Assembly: GCA_964458415.1 (NCBI GenBank)
Contig: CAYWIT010000010.1
Coordinates: forward strand, 1-64,000
Reading direction: 5' to 3'
From: CAYWIT01 sp964458415
Lineage (GTDB): Bacteria; Pseudomonadota; Alphaproteobacteria; Micavibrionales; UBA2020
DNA length: 64,000 nt
The notes beneath the pieces were generated by a model. The model did no database searches. It saw nothing but the letters and a program-made list of their open reading frames with translations, and was not told the origin of the DNA. Positions 9,034-17,762 of the stretch are shown in pieces (the stretch's first letter is position 1; each line of letters starts with the position of its first letter). Both the position numbers and the translations under genes were made by a program.

Positions 9034-9489
9034 CTACATTGGCCGTTGGTGTACGACCTGCAACAAAACACTATGCACTTTTTCAGGGCCAAGGACTTTT
9101 TCTGTAACAGACGTCAACCGTTCTTTAACAGCCTGAACATCGACAACATTCCCCTTCATCATGGCGGCCCCCGTTCCCAAAGCCCCGTATAAATCCTGCA
9201 AATAGGCATCCGCCAGACGCGGTTCATAGGACTGGATAGAGGCTTTTGTACCGTAGGGCAATTCCAGAGAGACCACCATGCTCACCTGCTGCGTCAAGCC
9301 GCGCTCCGTAATAATAGGCAGTACAAGCGGATTCATTTGAAAATATTCAAATTCAGGCGATGACTCCGCGGTAGTCTCTCCGCTGCTTTCGGCGAGTGCC
9401 TGCCCGACATGGATACCTTCTTTGCCCTGCGGCCAGGCACAGAACATCAATGCCGCAAAAACACTGTATATTATCGCGTGTTTAACCAC
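9034..9489 (-). CDS. FliL-like exported protein, orphan
   Basis: A 151-residue protein with a GTG start at 9489 preceded by GAGGTAAAGA. The N-terminus is a signal peptide or anchor (IIYSVFAALMFCAW). The mature part begins with a low-complexity Ser/Glu linker and then FEYFQMNPLVLPII, followed by QQVSMVVSLELP. It ends in VKERLTSVTEKVLGPEKVHSVLLQVVHQR, shown here in outline. This order of strand, strand, long helix and C-terminal strand ending near VxxQ is that of FliL, the flagellar stator-associated protein. However, the mature protein is short and no flagellar gene is in the window, so a stator role is unproven. It is convergent with recG and precedes the AGCS symporter region on the other side. 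Confidence 0.7.
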   Translation of the reverse strand: MVKHAIIYSVFAALMFCAWPQGKEGIHVGQALAESSGETTAESSPEFEYFQMNPLVLPIITERGLTQQVSMVVSLELPYGTKASIQSYEPRLADAYLQDLYGALGTGAAMMKGNVVDVQAVKERLTSVTEKVLGPEKVHSVLLQVVHQRPM

Positions 9490-9533
9490 TCTTTACCTCA
9501 TCTCCGTTATCTTTCCATTGTGCCTATGGAAGA

Positions 9534-11060
9534 TTAACGGGTGGTAAAGAATGCCGGTTTTTCTAGATTATACTTGAGTTTAAGGGATGCCATATAGGCA
9601 TCCAGATCGCGCCGAATCTCCGGTGCCATCATGTAAATGACGATAACGTTGGGAATCGCCATGGCAAAAAAGAGCGCATCTGTGAAATTGATAACATTGG
9701 ATAAATTCGCTGAACACCCAACAATCACGAAGGAACAGTAGGCCAGCTTAAAAAGCATAACTTTAACCCTGCCATTGCCAGCCAGATAGGTGAAGGCTTT
9801 TTCCCCCAGATAATACCATGAAATCAGCGTGGAATAGGCAAACAAAAAAACGGACAGCCCCAGCCAATAAATTGCCCACTCTCCGGCTGTGGCGAAGGCC
9901 CGCGCCGTCAGTTCAATGCCCTCAATACCTGAATTCAGCGTATAAACTCCCGTCACAGAGATCACCAACGCTGTCATCGTACAGATAACGACTGTATCGA
10001 GGAAGGGATTAAGCATGGCAATGATCCCCTGCGCAATATGCGAATCTGAACGAACGGCCGCATAGGTAATTGGCGCCGAGCCAATTCCGGATTCATTAGA
10101 AAATACAGCGCGTTTGACGCCAGCTATCAGAGCACCAAGAATCCCGCCTCCCACGGCTTGCGTGGAAAACATACCATCAAATATATTGGCAACACCTTCA
10201 GGAATTGCTGAGAAATTCGCCCCCAGTATCACTAAACACATCAGAAGGTATATTCCGGTCATCACAGGGAAAATTTTCTCCGATGCTTTTGCTATGGACG
10301 TAATCCCTCCCAGAATGACCGCCCCCGTCAATACAGCCAACCCCAGCCCAAACAGCCAGCCTTTATCCGAAAAAAAGCTGCTCTCTCCGGCAAGACGCAG
10401 GTACATCTGGTAGGTCTGGTTTGCCTGAAACATATTGCCGCCGCCGAGAGCTCCCCCGACACAGCATATTGCAAAAAACGCGGCAAGAACCATGCCTACC
10501 TTCGGAAGCCCCCGATCAGAAAACCCCTGACGTATATAGTACATCGGCCCGCCAGACACTTCGCCGGTATCTGAAATACGGCGGTATTTTACGCCAAGCG
10601 CGCATTCGACAAATTTTGTCGTCATTCCTAAAAAACCCATCAGGATCATCCAGATCGTCGCTCCGGGGCCGCCAACGGAAATAGCAACCGCCACGCCCGC
10701 AATATTGCCAAGACCTACCGTTCCCGATAGGCTGGTGGAAAGAGCCTGCCAATTCGAAATTTGACCTTCTTTATCCTGCTGGGACTGGTATTTCCCCCCC
10801 AGCAACTGCAGAGACAGGTTAAACAAACGCAAATTCATAAAGCGGAAATAAAACGAGCAGAAGAGTCCGACAACCATCAGCCACAGAATAATAAAAGGAA
10901 TTTCCTCCCCCATAACAGGTATTGTTGTAAAGACAACGCCAAGTGACCAATCTGCTATGGGTTTAATTGTTTCATCAATCATGCCATCAATAGATGCCAT
11001 GGCGGTATCTATCATCATGGTATAAAAAAGAGCCGTTGCCGCGAATACCCTCCAAAGCAT
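9534..11060 (-). CDS. Sodium/amino acid symporter, AGCS family
   Basis: AGCS transporters import alanine or glycine with sodium across the inner membrane. The 508-residue protein has about eleven hydrophobic segments. It also has the family signature region NWQALSTSLSGTVGLGNIAG, a GGPGA loop and the KFVECALGVKYR segment, and later SNESGIGSAPITYAAV. The start at 11060 is chosen because AAGAGG sits seven to eight bases upstream and the product then opens with a normal hydrophobic segment; an upstream frame to 11123 adds a charged extension. Substrate preference between alanine and glycine cannot be read from the sequence. The leader is too short to hold a glycine riboswitch. The gene is divergent from the AI-2E family transporter. 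Confidence 0.93.
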   Translation of the reverse strand: MLWRVFAATALFYTMMIDTAMASIDGMIDETIKPIADWSLGVVFTTIPVMGEEIPFIILWLMVVGLFCSFYFRFMNLRLFNLSLQLLGGKYQSQQDKEGQISNWQALSTSLSGTVGLGNIAGVAVAISVGGPGATIWMILMGFLGMTTKFVECALGVKYRRISDTGEVSGGPMYYIRQGFSDRGLPKVGMVLAAFFAICCVGGALGGGNMFQANQTYQMYLRLAGESSFFSDKGWLFGLGLAVLTGAVILGGITSIAKASEKIFPVMTGIYLLMCLVILGANFSAIPEGVANIFDGMFSTQAVGGGILGALIAGVKRAVFSNESGIGSAPITYAAVRSDSHIAQGIIAMLNPFLDTVVICTMTALVISVTGVYTLNSGIEGIELTARAFATAGEWAIYWLGLSVFLFAYSTLISWYYLGEKAFTYLAGNGRVKVMLFKLAYCSFVIVGCSANLSNVINFTDALFFAMAIPNVIVIYMMAPEIRRDLDAYMASLKLKYNLEKPAFFTTR

Positions 11061-11078
11061 ATGAAAACCTCTTGTTAT

Positions 11079-11107
11079 TTGACGTACATGACGATTATGC
11101 TTATATA
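11079..11107 (+). promoter_or_regulatory. Candidate sigma-70 promoter for the AI-2E family gene
   Basis: TTGACG at 11079-11084 and TATATA at 11102-11107 are separated by 17 bases. Transcription would start near 11114, which is downstream of the ATG at 11110. This supports translation of the following gene from 11155. Confidence 0.5.
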
Positions 11108-11154
11108 TAATGGTAACTATCAAGAGAATAAAAGAAAAGAATCAATATCAATCT

Positions 11155-12234
11155 ATGCTGACGATCGAAACCCTCAGGGAAAGACAGCAGGTTTACCAGT
11201 TTATCGTCGCAATTGTGGCGGTTTCCGCCATTTTGATCGGATGTTTAGTAATTCTGGCTCCCTTTTTCCCCGCTATCCTTCTTGCGACCATCTTTACCCT
11301 TGCAACCTGGCCGGCTTTCGCTTGGCTTAAAGGCAAGCTTCGTAACAAAACCATGCTGACGGCACTGCTCATGACCCTCCTGCTGGCGGCATGCTTTGTC
11401 GTTCCGCTCTTTATCATTGGGACAAGCATCGCCGATAATTACACCAAGATTTACAGCCTCGTTCAACAGTCCCTGCAAGGAGATTTAAGTTCAACTGGGC
11501 ATTGGCTTAAGCAAACGCCTTATGTTGGAGAACATCTGGAAAAATATTGGACAGCCATCACCTCCGACAAGGAAAGGATCAATACTTTTCTACAGACCTA
11601 TGCAACGGACACGTCGCAATGGGTGATCCGGCTCGGCACGACAGTGGGATATGGCCTTCTGGACCTGACGCTGGGCGTGCTGATCTCTTATTTCTTTTTC
11701 CGGCATGGTACATACGTTGCCGTGCGCACCCGCAATCTGATCGAGACTTTTGCCGGAGAGCGCGGGGAACGACTACTGACCGTTTCTAAAAACACTTTGG
11801 TCGGGGTTGTTTACGGTATCCTTGGGACCGCGCTGGCACAGGGCGTGCTCGCCACTTTCGGTTTCTGGATTTCAGGCATCCCCGGCGCCACATTTCTGGG
11901 GCTGATGACCTTCTTTGTCTCCCTGCTGCCGATGGGACCACCGTTGATCTGGATACCGGCAGTGATCTGGCTATTTTCAGAGGGACTGACCGGCTGGGGT
12001 ATTTTTCTTCTGCTTTGGGGATTGCTTGTCATCAGTTCAATCGACAATTTTCTGAAGCCCTATTTTATCAGCCTCGGCAGCAATCTGCCCTTCATGCTTG
12101 TACTGCTCGGTATCGCCGGCGGCGTCATCGCCTTTGGCTTTATCGGCATTTTTATCGGACCTACCATACTGGCGTTGACCTATAGCCTTGTCAGTGAATG
12201 GAGCGCCGTCCGCAGCACGGCGTCTCAGGACTGA
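11155..12234 (+). CDS. AI-2E (PerM) family transporter
   Basis: The 359-residue protein belongs to the AI-2E/PerM family of inner-membrane permeases, whose members have been linked to autoinducer-2 export, sodium/proton exchange or uncharacterised transport. It has hydrophobic segments at roughly 15-70 (two or three), a soluble central region of about 80 residues, and a C-terminal block of four to five helices. That block contains family motifs GIPGATFLGLMTFFVSLLP and the SIDNFLKPYFIS stretch. The start at 11155 is favoured over 11110 because a good promoter would begin transcription after 11110; neither start has a clear ribosome binding site. The acyltransferase gene follows after 17 bases. 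Confidence 0.88.
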   Translation: MLTIETLRERQQVYQFIVAIVAVSAILIGCLVILAPFFPAILLATIFTLATWPAFAWLKGKLRNKTMLTALLMTLLLAACFVVPLFIIGTSIADNYTKIYSLVQQSLQGDLSSTGHWLKQTPYVGEHLEKYWTAITSDKERINTFLQTYATDTSQWVIRLGTTVGYGLLDLTLGVLISYFFFRHGTYVAVRTRNLIETFAGERGERLLTVSKNTLVGVVYGILGTALAQGVLATFGFWISGIPGATFLGLMTFFVSLLPMGPPLIWIPAVIWLFSEGLTGWGIFLLLWGLLVISSIDNFLKPYFISLGSNLPFMLVLLGIAGGVIAFGFIGIFIGPTILALTYSLVSEWSAVRSTASQD

Positions 12235-12251
12235 AAGGTTAGTTGTTATAA

Positions 12252-13361
12252 ATGAAAAAAAGCCGCCTCCATGCCGCCATAAAGGGAAAAACCGTCAGGC
12301 AATCGCTGGATCATTACGGCGGATTCGCCCCTGGCTTTGACGGCCTGCGCCTAATCCTTTCATTCATTGTTGTTTTCTGGCACGCCGCCCTTATTTGCGG
12401 CATTGATAATGTAGATGTTCCTGTGGAAGGACAGATGCTATTGCGCGCCATTCTGCCTATGTTTTTCTTTTTGGGCGGTTTTCTGGTAACAGGCAGCGCA
12501 GAGCGTCTGAAAAACGTAACAAAGTTTCTAACCTTTCGTGTTCTGCGTATCGTGCCCGCGCTTATGGTCGAAGTAACCCTGTCAGCTATTATTCTTGGCG
12601 CCTTCGCCACCACACTGCCCCTTTCTGAATATTTTACCCACTCAGGATTTTACACTTACTTTCTCAATATACTTGGCTTTGTGCATTTTTATCTGCCAGG
12701 CGTTTTCGAGAACAATCCACGCGAATACGTGAACATTAATTTATGGATGTTGCCGTATGAGCTCTACACCTACATGATTATGAGCATTCTGATCATGACT
12801 GGAATTATCTTTAACAAAAAAGTGTTTCTGGGTGTGTTTTCTATCGCGACCATTTTTTTGCTTGTACTGATGGCCCTCAAATGGGATTTTGGCAAGGGCA
12901 GTGTGCTTTTTGTTCATCCATGGATGTTTGTTTATGCATTTTTTCTGGGTGTGTTAGCGTATCTTTATGCGGACAAAATCAAAATAAGCCTGCCATGGGG
13001 CCTGTTAAGCATAGCCGGTCTTATTTTTCTGGTTCTGCCCTATACGACATTTATCGGCATTCTATGCGTCAGTTATCTAACTCTGTGTCTTGGCTTTGTC
13101 GATATGCGCCGCATGCCTCTGATCAAACGGGGGGATTATTCCTATGGCGTTTATCTTTACGGCTGCCCGATTGAACAGGCGCTATGGCTTTTCGTACCTG
13201 CCCTGCGTCAATGGGAGCTTCTTTTTGCGGTAGCCCTGCCCACAACATTGCTTTTCGCAATGATGTCATGGCACCTGATAGAAAAACCGTTTTTGGGACT
13301 AAAAAACAAAATTGGACTGCCACGGAAAAAGAAGCTGCCCGATGGCCCCGGGCTTCCCTGA
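12252..13361 (+). CDS. Acyltransferase family 3 (OafA/YrhL-like) membrane protein
   Basis: This 369-residue integral membrane protein has about ten hydrophobic segments. It opens with the family hallmark GFDGLRLILSFIVVFWHAAL, whose histidine is thought to be catalytic. It continues with PMFFFLGGFLVTG and ends with GDYSYGVYLYGCPIEQ, another conserved element. Acyltransferase-3 proteins O-acetylate sugars of lipopolysaccharide O-antigen, exopolysaccharide or peptidoglycan. No glycan genes lie beside it, so the acceptor is unknown. The protein lacks the C-terminal SGNH extension of some OafA proteins. It probably shares a transcript with the AI-2E family gene and ends two bases before a convergent gene. 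Confidence 0.9.
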   Translation: MKKSRLHAAIKGKTVRQSLDHYGGFAPGFDGLRLILSFIVVFWHAALICGIDNVDVPVEGQMLLRAILPMFFFLGGFLVTGSAERLKNVTKFLTFRVLRIVPALMVEVTLSAIILGAFATTLPLSEYFTHSGFYTYFLNILGFVHFYLPGVFENNPREYVNINLWMLPYELYTYMIMSILIMTGIIFNKKVFLGVFSIATIFLLVLMALKWDFGKGSVLFVHPWMFVYAFFLGVLAYLYADKIKISLPWGLLSIAGLIFLVLPYTTFIGILCVSYLTLCLGFVDMRRMPLIKRGDYSYGVYLYGCPIEQALWLFVPALRQWELLFAVALPTTLLFAMMSWHLIEKPFLGLKNKIGLPRKKKLPDGPGLP

Positions 13362-13363
13362 AA

Positions 13364-13852
13364 TCAGGCTTTCTTCTTGCACACAGGGGCTGTCGTCGAG
13401 GATTTTGGCCAGACATGCTGTGCCCAGCGGCGTAATTTCTGATTGTCCATTTGCAAAGCCTGATCAATCCGCGGGCCAAAATGCTGGCAGAAGCTAGACG
13501 TGCTCATTGTAATGGCATGTTGCGAGATTTCATTCGCCAGATTGGTGCGGAAAGTATGAAGCTGACGTTCCGGGTTTTTTACTCCCTGACGCGCATAGTA
13601 GCCGATAATATCGGATTCGTATTCTGCAATCAGGCTCTGGTGCTTGAGAGTAAAGCTCTGGTACTTTTTATACATCGCCTCGCCCTGCGGCATTTTCATG
13701 CAGGTCAGCCCGATCACCATAAGCTCGCTATGGATACGCAACCCCTGCTCCGCCTCGAATTCAGAGGCGGAATAGCAACCGCTGGCCAAAACCCCGTTAA
13801 CCGGTATCGACAAGCACAAAACAAAGCCCAGCAGACCTGCCAGTTTTTTCAT
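13364..13852 (-). CDS. Secreted protein of unknown function
   Basis: A 162-residue protein with a clear signal peptide (MKKLAGLLGFVLCLSIPVNG, probable cleavage after VLA-S). The mature region is mostly helical and contains four or five cysteines, including GLTCMKM and SFCQHFGPRID, which suggests disulfide bonds in the periplasm. GGGGAATC stands ahead of the ATG. I do not recognise the family. The spacing of the cysteines and the central segment KYQSFTLKHQSLIAEYESDI would be useful for a profile search. It is convergent with the acyltransferase gene and divergent from miaB. Confidence 0.8.
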   Translation of the reverse strand: MKKLAGLLGFVLCLSIPVNGVLASGCYSASEFEAEQGLRIHSELMVIGLTCMKMPQGEAMYKKYQSFTLKHQSLIAEYESDIIGYYARQGVKNPERQLHTFRTNLANEISQHAITMSTSSFCQHFGPRIDQALQMDNQKLRRWAQHVWPKSSTTAPVCKKKA

Positions 13853-14033
13853 GATGATTCCCCGTGTATCCTAAATAAGCTACCCTTTTATGATATCACA
13901 GCTTTTAAGGCAACTTAATTAGCATATTTTGAAAGTTATGAAAATATAATACATTATTCATAAAAAAATATAGACATCGACAGAAAATATGGTTAAAAAA
14001 GACTACTCCATTGAAAAACAAAGCAGGAAGGCC

Positions 14034-15425
14034 ATGAGCAAGAAGCTTTTCATCAAAACCTGGGGCTGTCAGATGAACGTCTATGACAGCCAGAAAATGG
14101 CCGAAATTCTGGCCACCCTTGGCTATGAAGAGATAGACACGCCAGATAATGCCGATCTGATGATCCTGAATACCTGCCATATCCGTGAAAAGGCGACGGA
14201 AAAAGTATTCTCTGATCTGGGCCGCCTGCGCAGCCATAAAGAAGAAAAAGAAGCAAAAGGCGAAAAGGCCCTGATCGCCGTTGCGGGCTGCGTTGCACAA
14301 GCCGAAGGCGATGTTATTCTGGATCGTGCAAAATATGTGGACATGGTGTTCGGTCCACAGACATATCACCAACTACCGGAAATGATCCTCAAGGCCTCCG
14401 GCACTGAACGTGTCATCAATACAGATTTCCCGATTGAATCAAAATTCGATCATCTCCCCGTTGAAGATATTGCGGCAACAGGCCCCTCTGCCTTTCTTTC
14501 CGTACAGGAAGGCTGCGATAAATTCTGCACCTTTTGCGTAGTGCCCTACACCCGGGGCGCTGAATACTCCCGCCCCGTGCAACAAATTCTTGACGAGGCA
14601 AAACGTCTGGCCGATGGCGGCGCAAAGGAAATTACCCTGCTGGGCCAAAACGTCAATGCCTATCACGGCGCGTATAACGGCACGACATGGGATCTGGCGC
14701 GCCTTATCGCAGCCATCGCAGATGTTGCCGGTATTGAGCGTATCCGTTACATGACCTCGCATCCCAAAGACATGAATGATGATCTTATCGGTGCGCATGG
14801 GGCGATCCCTGCGCTGATGCCCTTTGTGCACTTGCCTGTACAAAGCGGCTCTGATCGCGTGCTGGAACTGATGAATCGCAAACATACGGCGGAATATTAC
14901 CTTGATATCATCAACCGCCTGAAAAAAGCCCGTCCCGATATCGCCCTCAGCTCGGATTTTATCGTCGGGTTTCCGGGAGAAACGGAAGAGGACCACCTGC
15001 AGACGATAGAACTTGTCCGCACTGTCGGCTATGCTGCCTGTTATTCCTTCAAATACTCGCCGCGCCCCGGTACGCCCGGCGCAGTCATGAGCGGGATTGT
15101 CCCAGAAGCGATCAAGGACAAACGTCTGCAGGCATTGCAGGCTGTATTGTTTGAACAACAGCGCGCCTATAATGAATCCTTTGTCGGGAAGACCGTTCCC
15201 GTCCTCTTTGACCGCATAGGACAAAAAGATGGCCAGCTCCTTGGCAAATCGCCTTGGCTGCAATCCATTTATGTGGATGCCCCCGCGCGTCTTTTTGGAC
15301 ACACTGTCGATGTCCGCATTGAAAAAGCCTTCCAGAACGGCATGTCCGGCAATGCCGTTTTAACCGAAACCACTACGACACCCCTCTCCTCCCCAACCTC
15401 CAATGAAAAGCGAGCAGCAGCATGA
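14034..15425 (+). CDS. miaB: tRNA-2-methylthio-N6-dimethylallyladenosine synthase MiaB
   Basis: MiaB is a radical-SAM enzyme that methylthiolates i6A37 in tRNAs reading codons that begin with U. The 463-residue protein has the N-terminal UPF0004 domain with three cluster cysteines (WGCQMNVYDS, NTCHIREKA, VAGCVAQ), the radical-SAM CxxxCxxC motif (CDKFCTFCVVPYTRG, near residue 160) and a C-terminal TRAM domain. AGGAAGG precedes the ATG at 14034; an in-frame ATG at 13989 has no such site and would add 15 residues that are not typical. The last 25 residues are a Thr/Ser-rich tail. The stop overlaps the next start (ATGA), placing miaB at the head of the phoH-ybeY-corC-lnt cluster. Confidence 0.97.
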   Translation: MSKKLFIKTWGCQMNVYDSQKMAEILATLGYEEIDTPDNADLMILNTCHIREKATEKVFSDLGRLRSHKEEKEAKGEKALIAVAGCVAQAEGDVILDRAKYVDMVFGPQTYHQLPEMILKASGTERVINTDFPIESKFDHLPVEDIAATGPSAFLSVQEGCDKFCTFCVVPYTRGAEYSRPVQQILDEAKRLADGGAKEITLLGQNVNAYHGAYNGTTWDLARLIAAIADVAGIERIRYMTSHPKDMNDDLIGAHGAIPALMPFVHLPVQSGSDRVLELMNRKHTAEYYLDIINRLKKARPDIALSSDFIVGFPGETEEDHLQTIELVRTVGYAACYSFKYSPRPGTPGAVMSGIVPEAIKDKRLQALQAVLFEQQRAYNESFVGKTVPVLFDRIGQKDGQLLGKSPWLQSIYVDAPARLFGHTVDVRIEKAFQNGMSGNAVLTETTTTPLSSPTSNEKRAAA

Positions 15426-16642
15426 GCACAAGAAACGCAAAGCCCTCTATCCGTACGTTCGAAATTGCCATCCCTGAAAATGACGATTCCCAGACCCGTT
15501 TTGCCTACGTGCTGATGTTTCAAAAACACGCATGGCGTGCCGCTTTTGAAGCCGCCTTTCATACGCAGCTTGAACACAAGGATGCCACCATATTTTTTAC
15601 CTGCCATAACGATGACGAAAGACATGTCCGTAACGGCTTTAATCTGCTGGCAAAGGAATTTGCAGACAAACGGCATATTACCCCCGAGACAATCGGCGAC
15701 ATCGCCGCCAAAGTCTATATGAGAAACGGCGCCGCTGTTATTAACGACAACATCGCAACGCCCCGCGCCGCCTTCGGCGCCGCCAGCAATAGCAAACCCC
15801 GCAGAGGCAGCGGACGGGATCAAAAACAGCCTTATCAACCGCAGCAGCCGCAGGAATATACGCCCCCATACAAATTTGTCGCCAAAAACGACGGTCAAAA
15901 AGACTTGATGGACAAGATCAACAACAACGATGTTACGTTTGGCATTGGTCCTGCGGGGACAGGGAAAACGCACGTGGCCGTTGCCCGCGCGGTTGAAGCC
16001 CTGAATAACGATGAAATCAAGAAAATTCTGCTGGCGCGCCCCGCCATTGGCACTGGCAAGGATCTGGGCGCACTGCCTGGTGGTATTGAAGACAAACTTG
16101 CTCCGTACATGCGCCCCCTTTACGACGAACTTAATAAAGTGCTTGGCAACGAACAGCTAAAAAAACTCATGGAAATGGATGTCATTGAAATTGTTCCGGT
16201 CGAAATGATGCGCGGGAGAACCTTTACTGACGCCTACGTGATCGTCGATGAAGCGCAAAACTGCACGCAGGAACAAATGCGCATGGCCCTCACCCGTATT
16301 GGCGAAGGTTCAAAAATGGTTGTCACCGGTGACATTTCCCAGATCGACTTGAAGCCCAAATCGGAATCCGGACTGCCTTGGGCACTGGAGAAACTCGAGG
16401 GGGTCGAAGGAATCGGTATCCAGCGTTTTAGTTCACAGGAAGTTGTCCGCCATCGCGTTGTGCAGCGCATTGTCGATCATCTGGATGATAAGACGGCACA
16501 CCACGCCCCGAAAGCCGCTCCGACAGAATCTCCTGTTACGCCGGCGGCTCCGACGGCAGATGCACCACCTCCGGCAACCCAGGCAGCGCTGCCCAAGCCT
16601 CATCCGACACGGCGGCGCCCACGGCCCCAGATTCCGGAATAA
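15422..16642 (+). CDS. PhoH-family ATPase, divergent paralogue
   Basis: A 406-residue PhoH-type ATPase. The ATPase domain starts near residue 150. It has Walker A at about 174-183 (GIGPAGTGKTH), the LLARPAIGTGKDLGALPGG segment, and Walker B near 272-280 (AYVIVDEAQN), then MALTRIGEGSKMVVTGD. The first 110 residues do not look like the KH domain found in the neighbouring phoH gene. About 40 residues rich in Gln, Pro, Arg and Gly then link to the ATPase. The C-terminal 45 residues are Ala/Pro-rich and probably disordered. PhoH proteins are RNA-linked ATPases of uncertain role. It overlaps miaB by four bases and is followed by a terminator. A second phoH gene directly downstream makes this a tandem, diverged pair. 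Confidence 0.92.
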   Translation: MSTRNAKPSIRTFEIAIPENDDSQTRFAYVLMFQKHAWRAAFEAAFHTQLEHKDATIFFTCHNDDERHVRNGFNLLAKEFADKRHITPETIGDIAAKVYMRNGAAVINDNIATPRAAFGAASNSKPRRGSGRDQKQPYQPQQPQEYTPPYKFVAKNDGQKDLMDKINNNDVTFGIGPAGTGKTHVAVARAVEALNNDEIKKILLARPAIGTGKDLGALPGGIEDKLAPYMRPLYDELNKVLGNEQLKKLMEMDVIEIVPVEMMRGRTFTDAYVIVDEAQNCTQEQMRMALTRIGEGSKMVVTGDISQIDLKPKSESGLPWALEKLEGVEGIGIQRFSSQEVVRHRVVQRIVDHLDDKTAHHAPKAAPTESPVTPAAPTADAPPPATQAALPKPHPTRRRPRPQIPE

Positions 16643-16687
16643 CTAGGGGACAAATTAAGCGTTAACCAATATTAAACTTTTTATGCT

Positions 16688-16725
16688 AAAGTTGGGGTAG
16701 GATGTTCCTGCCCCAACTTTTTTTT
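16688..16725 (+). terminator. Intrinsic terminator between the two phoH genes
   Basis: A 14-base stem (16688-16701 with 16707-16720, one T:G pair) closes a five-base loop and runs into eight T residues, the last five of them outside the stem. It would end or attenuate transcription of miaB and the first phoH gene before the second. Confidence 0.85.
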
Positions 16726-16752
16726 GTGGAACGTGCCAGAACGGAGAAACAT

Positions 16753-17760
16753 TTGACGACAAAACAGGCTGTCCGTCGTATCGGGCTGAAGTTTGATGAT
16801 AATAATCTCGTCCCCCTCCTCTTTGGCGAGCATGATAGCCACCTTGCCCAGATTGAAGACGAACTTGACGTAGAGATATCCTCTCGCGGCAACGAGCTTG
16901 TCATCACAGGGGCCAAGCCGAATTTACGCGCCGCGCAATCCGTCTTCGATGTCCTCTGGGATCGATTGCAGAGAAAAATGCCAGTTGGCACGGAAGAGGT
17001 TCATTCCGCCCTGCAGGTCGCGACAAGCCCGATGGACCACGGCGCACGGGAAATGGCCATGGCCGCGTTGAAGGAAACACACATTGACGTGCGCGCAAAA
17101 AATCATAAACCCATTACCGCCCGCAACCCGAAGCAGGCCGAATATCTGGACGCTATCCGCAAGCATCATCTGGTTTTCGGACTTGGCCCCGCCGGGACAG
17201 GAAAAACCTTTCTTGCTGTCGCGCAGGCTGTTGACATGATGCTAAAGGGCGAAATCGACCGCCTTATTCTTTGCCGTCCTGCCGTGGAAGCCGGAGAACG
17301 CCTTGGCTTTCTGCCCGGTACCATGCAGGAAAAAATAGACCCCTATCTGCGCCCCATTTATGACGCCCTGCATGACATGCTGCCCCCAGAGCAACTGGCC
17401 CGCAGACTTGCAGACGGCACCATTGAAGTTGCGCCTCTGGCCTTCATGCGCGGACGGACCCTGTCCAGTGCCATGGTTATTCTTGATGAAGCGCAGAATA
17501 CCACGGCGACCCAGATGAAAATGGCACTCACCCGTATTGGCGAAGGCAGCCGCATGGTCGTGACAGGCGATATAACGCAGACAGACTTGCCTCCCGGAAC
17601 AAAGTCAGGCCTGCGCGATGCCATTGAAGTGCTGAAAGGCGTCAAGGATGTAGCCTTTGTCGAGTTTAGCGATGCCGAGGTTGTACGCAGCCGCCTTGTC
17701 AAACAAATCGTTACTGCATACGACAAACGGGACAAAAGACATTCCCATGACGATGATTGA
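16753..17760 (+). CDS. ybeZ: PhoH-like ATPase (YbeZ)
   Basis: The 335-residue protein is the canonical PhoH/YbeZ that accompanies YbeY. It has an N-terminal KH-like RNA-binding region (residues about 10-90, LAQIEDELDVEISSRGNELV), Walker A at about 143-151 (GLGPAGTGKTF), RLGFLPGTMQEKIDPYLRP, and Walker B near 241 (MVILDEAQN). The start is taken as TTG at 16753 because GGAG lies six bases upstream. The ATG at 16702 sits exactly in the loop of a terminator hairpin and has no binding site, so it is very unlikely. The stop is two bases before the ybeY ATG, implying coupled translation and a joint role in ribosomal RNA maturation. Confidence 0.93.
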   Translation: MTTKQAVRRIGLKFDDNNLVPLLFGEHDSHLAQIEDELDVEISSRGNELVITGAKPNLRAAQSVFDVLWDRLQRKMPVGTEEVHSALQVATSPMDHGAREMAMAALKETHIDVRAKNHKPITARNPKQAEYLDAIRKHHLVFGLGPAGTGKTFLAVAQAVDMMLKGEIDRLILCRPAVEAGERLGFLPGTMQEKIDPYLRPIYDALHDMLPPEQLARRLADGTIEVAPLAFMRGRTLSSAMVILDEAQNTTATQMKMALTRIGEGSRMVVTGDITQTDLPPGTKSGLRDAIEVLKGVKDVAFVEFSDAEVVRSRLVKQIVTAYDKRDKRHSHDDD

Positions 17761-17762
17761 AC

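Noticed and set aside
11061..11154. Possible glycine riboswitch before the AGCS symporter.
   Set aside because: The divergent region is under 100 bases and lacks the tandem aptamer pattern.
16702..16752. ATG start at 16702 for the second phoH.
   Set aside because: It lies in a terminator loop with no binding site; the TTG at 16753 has a proper one.
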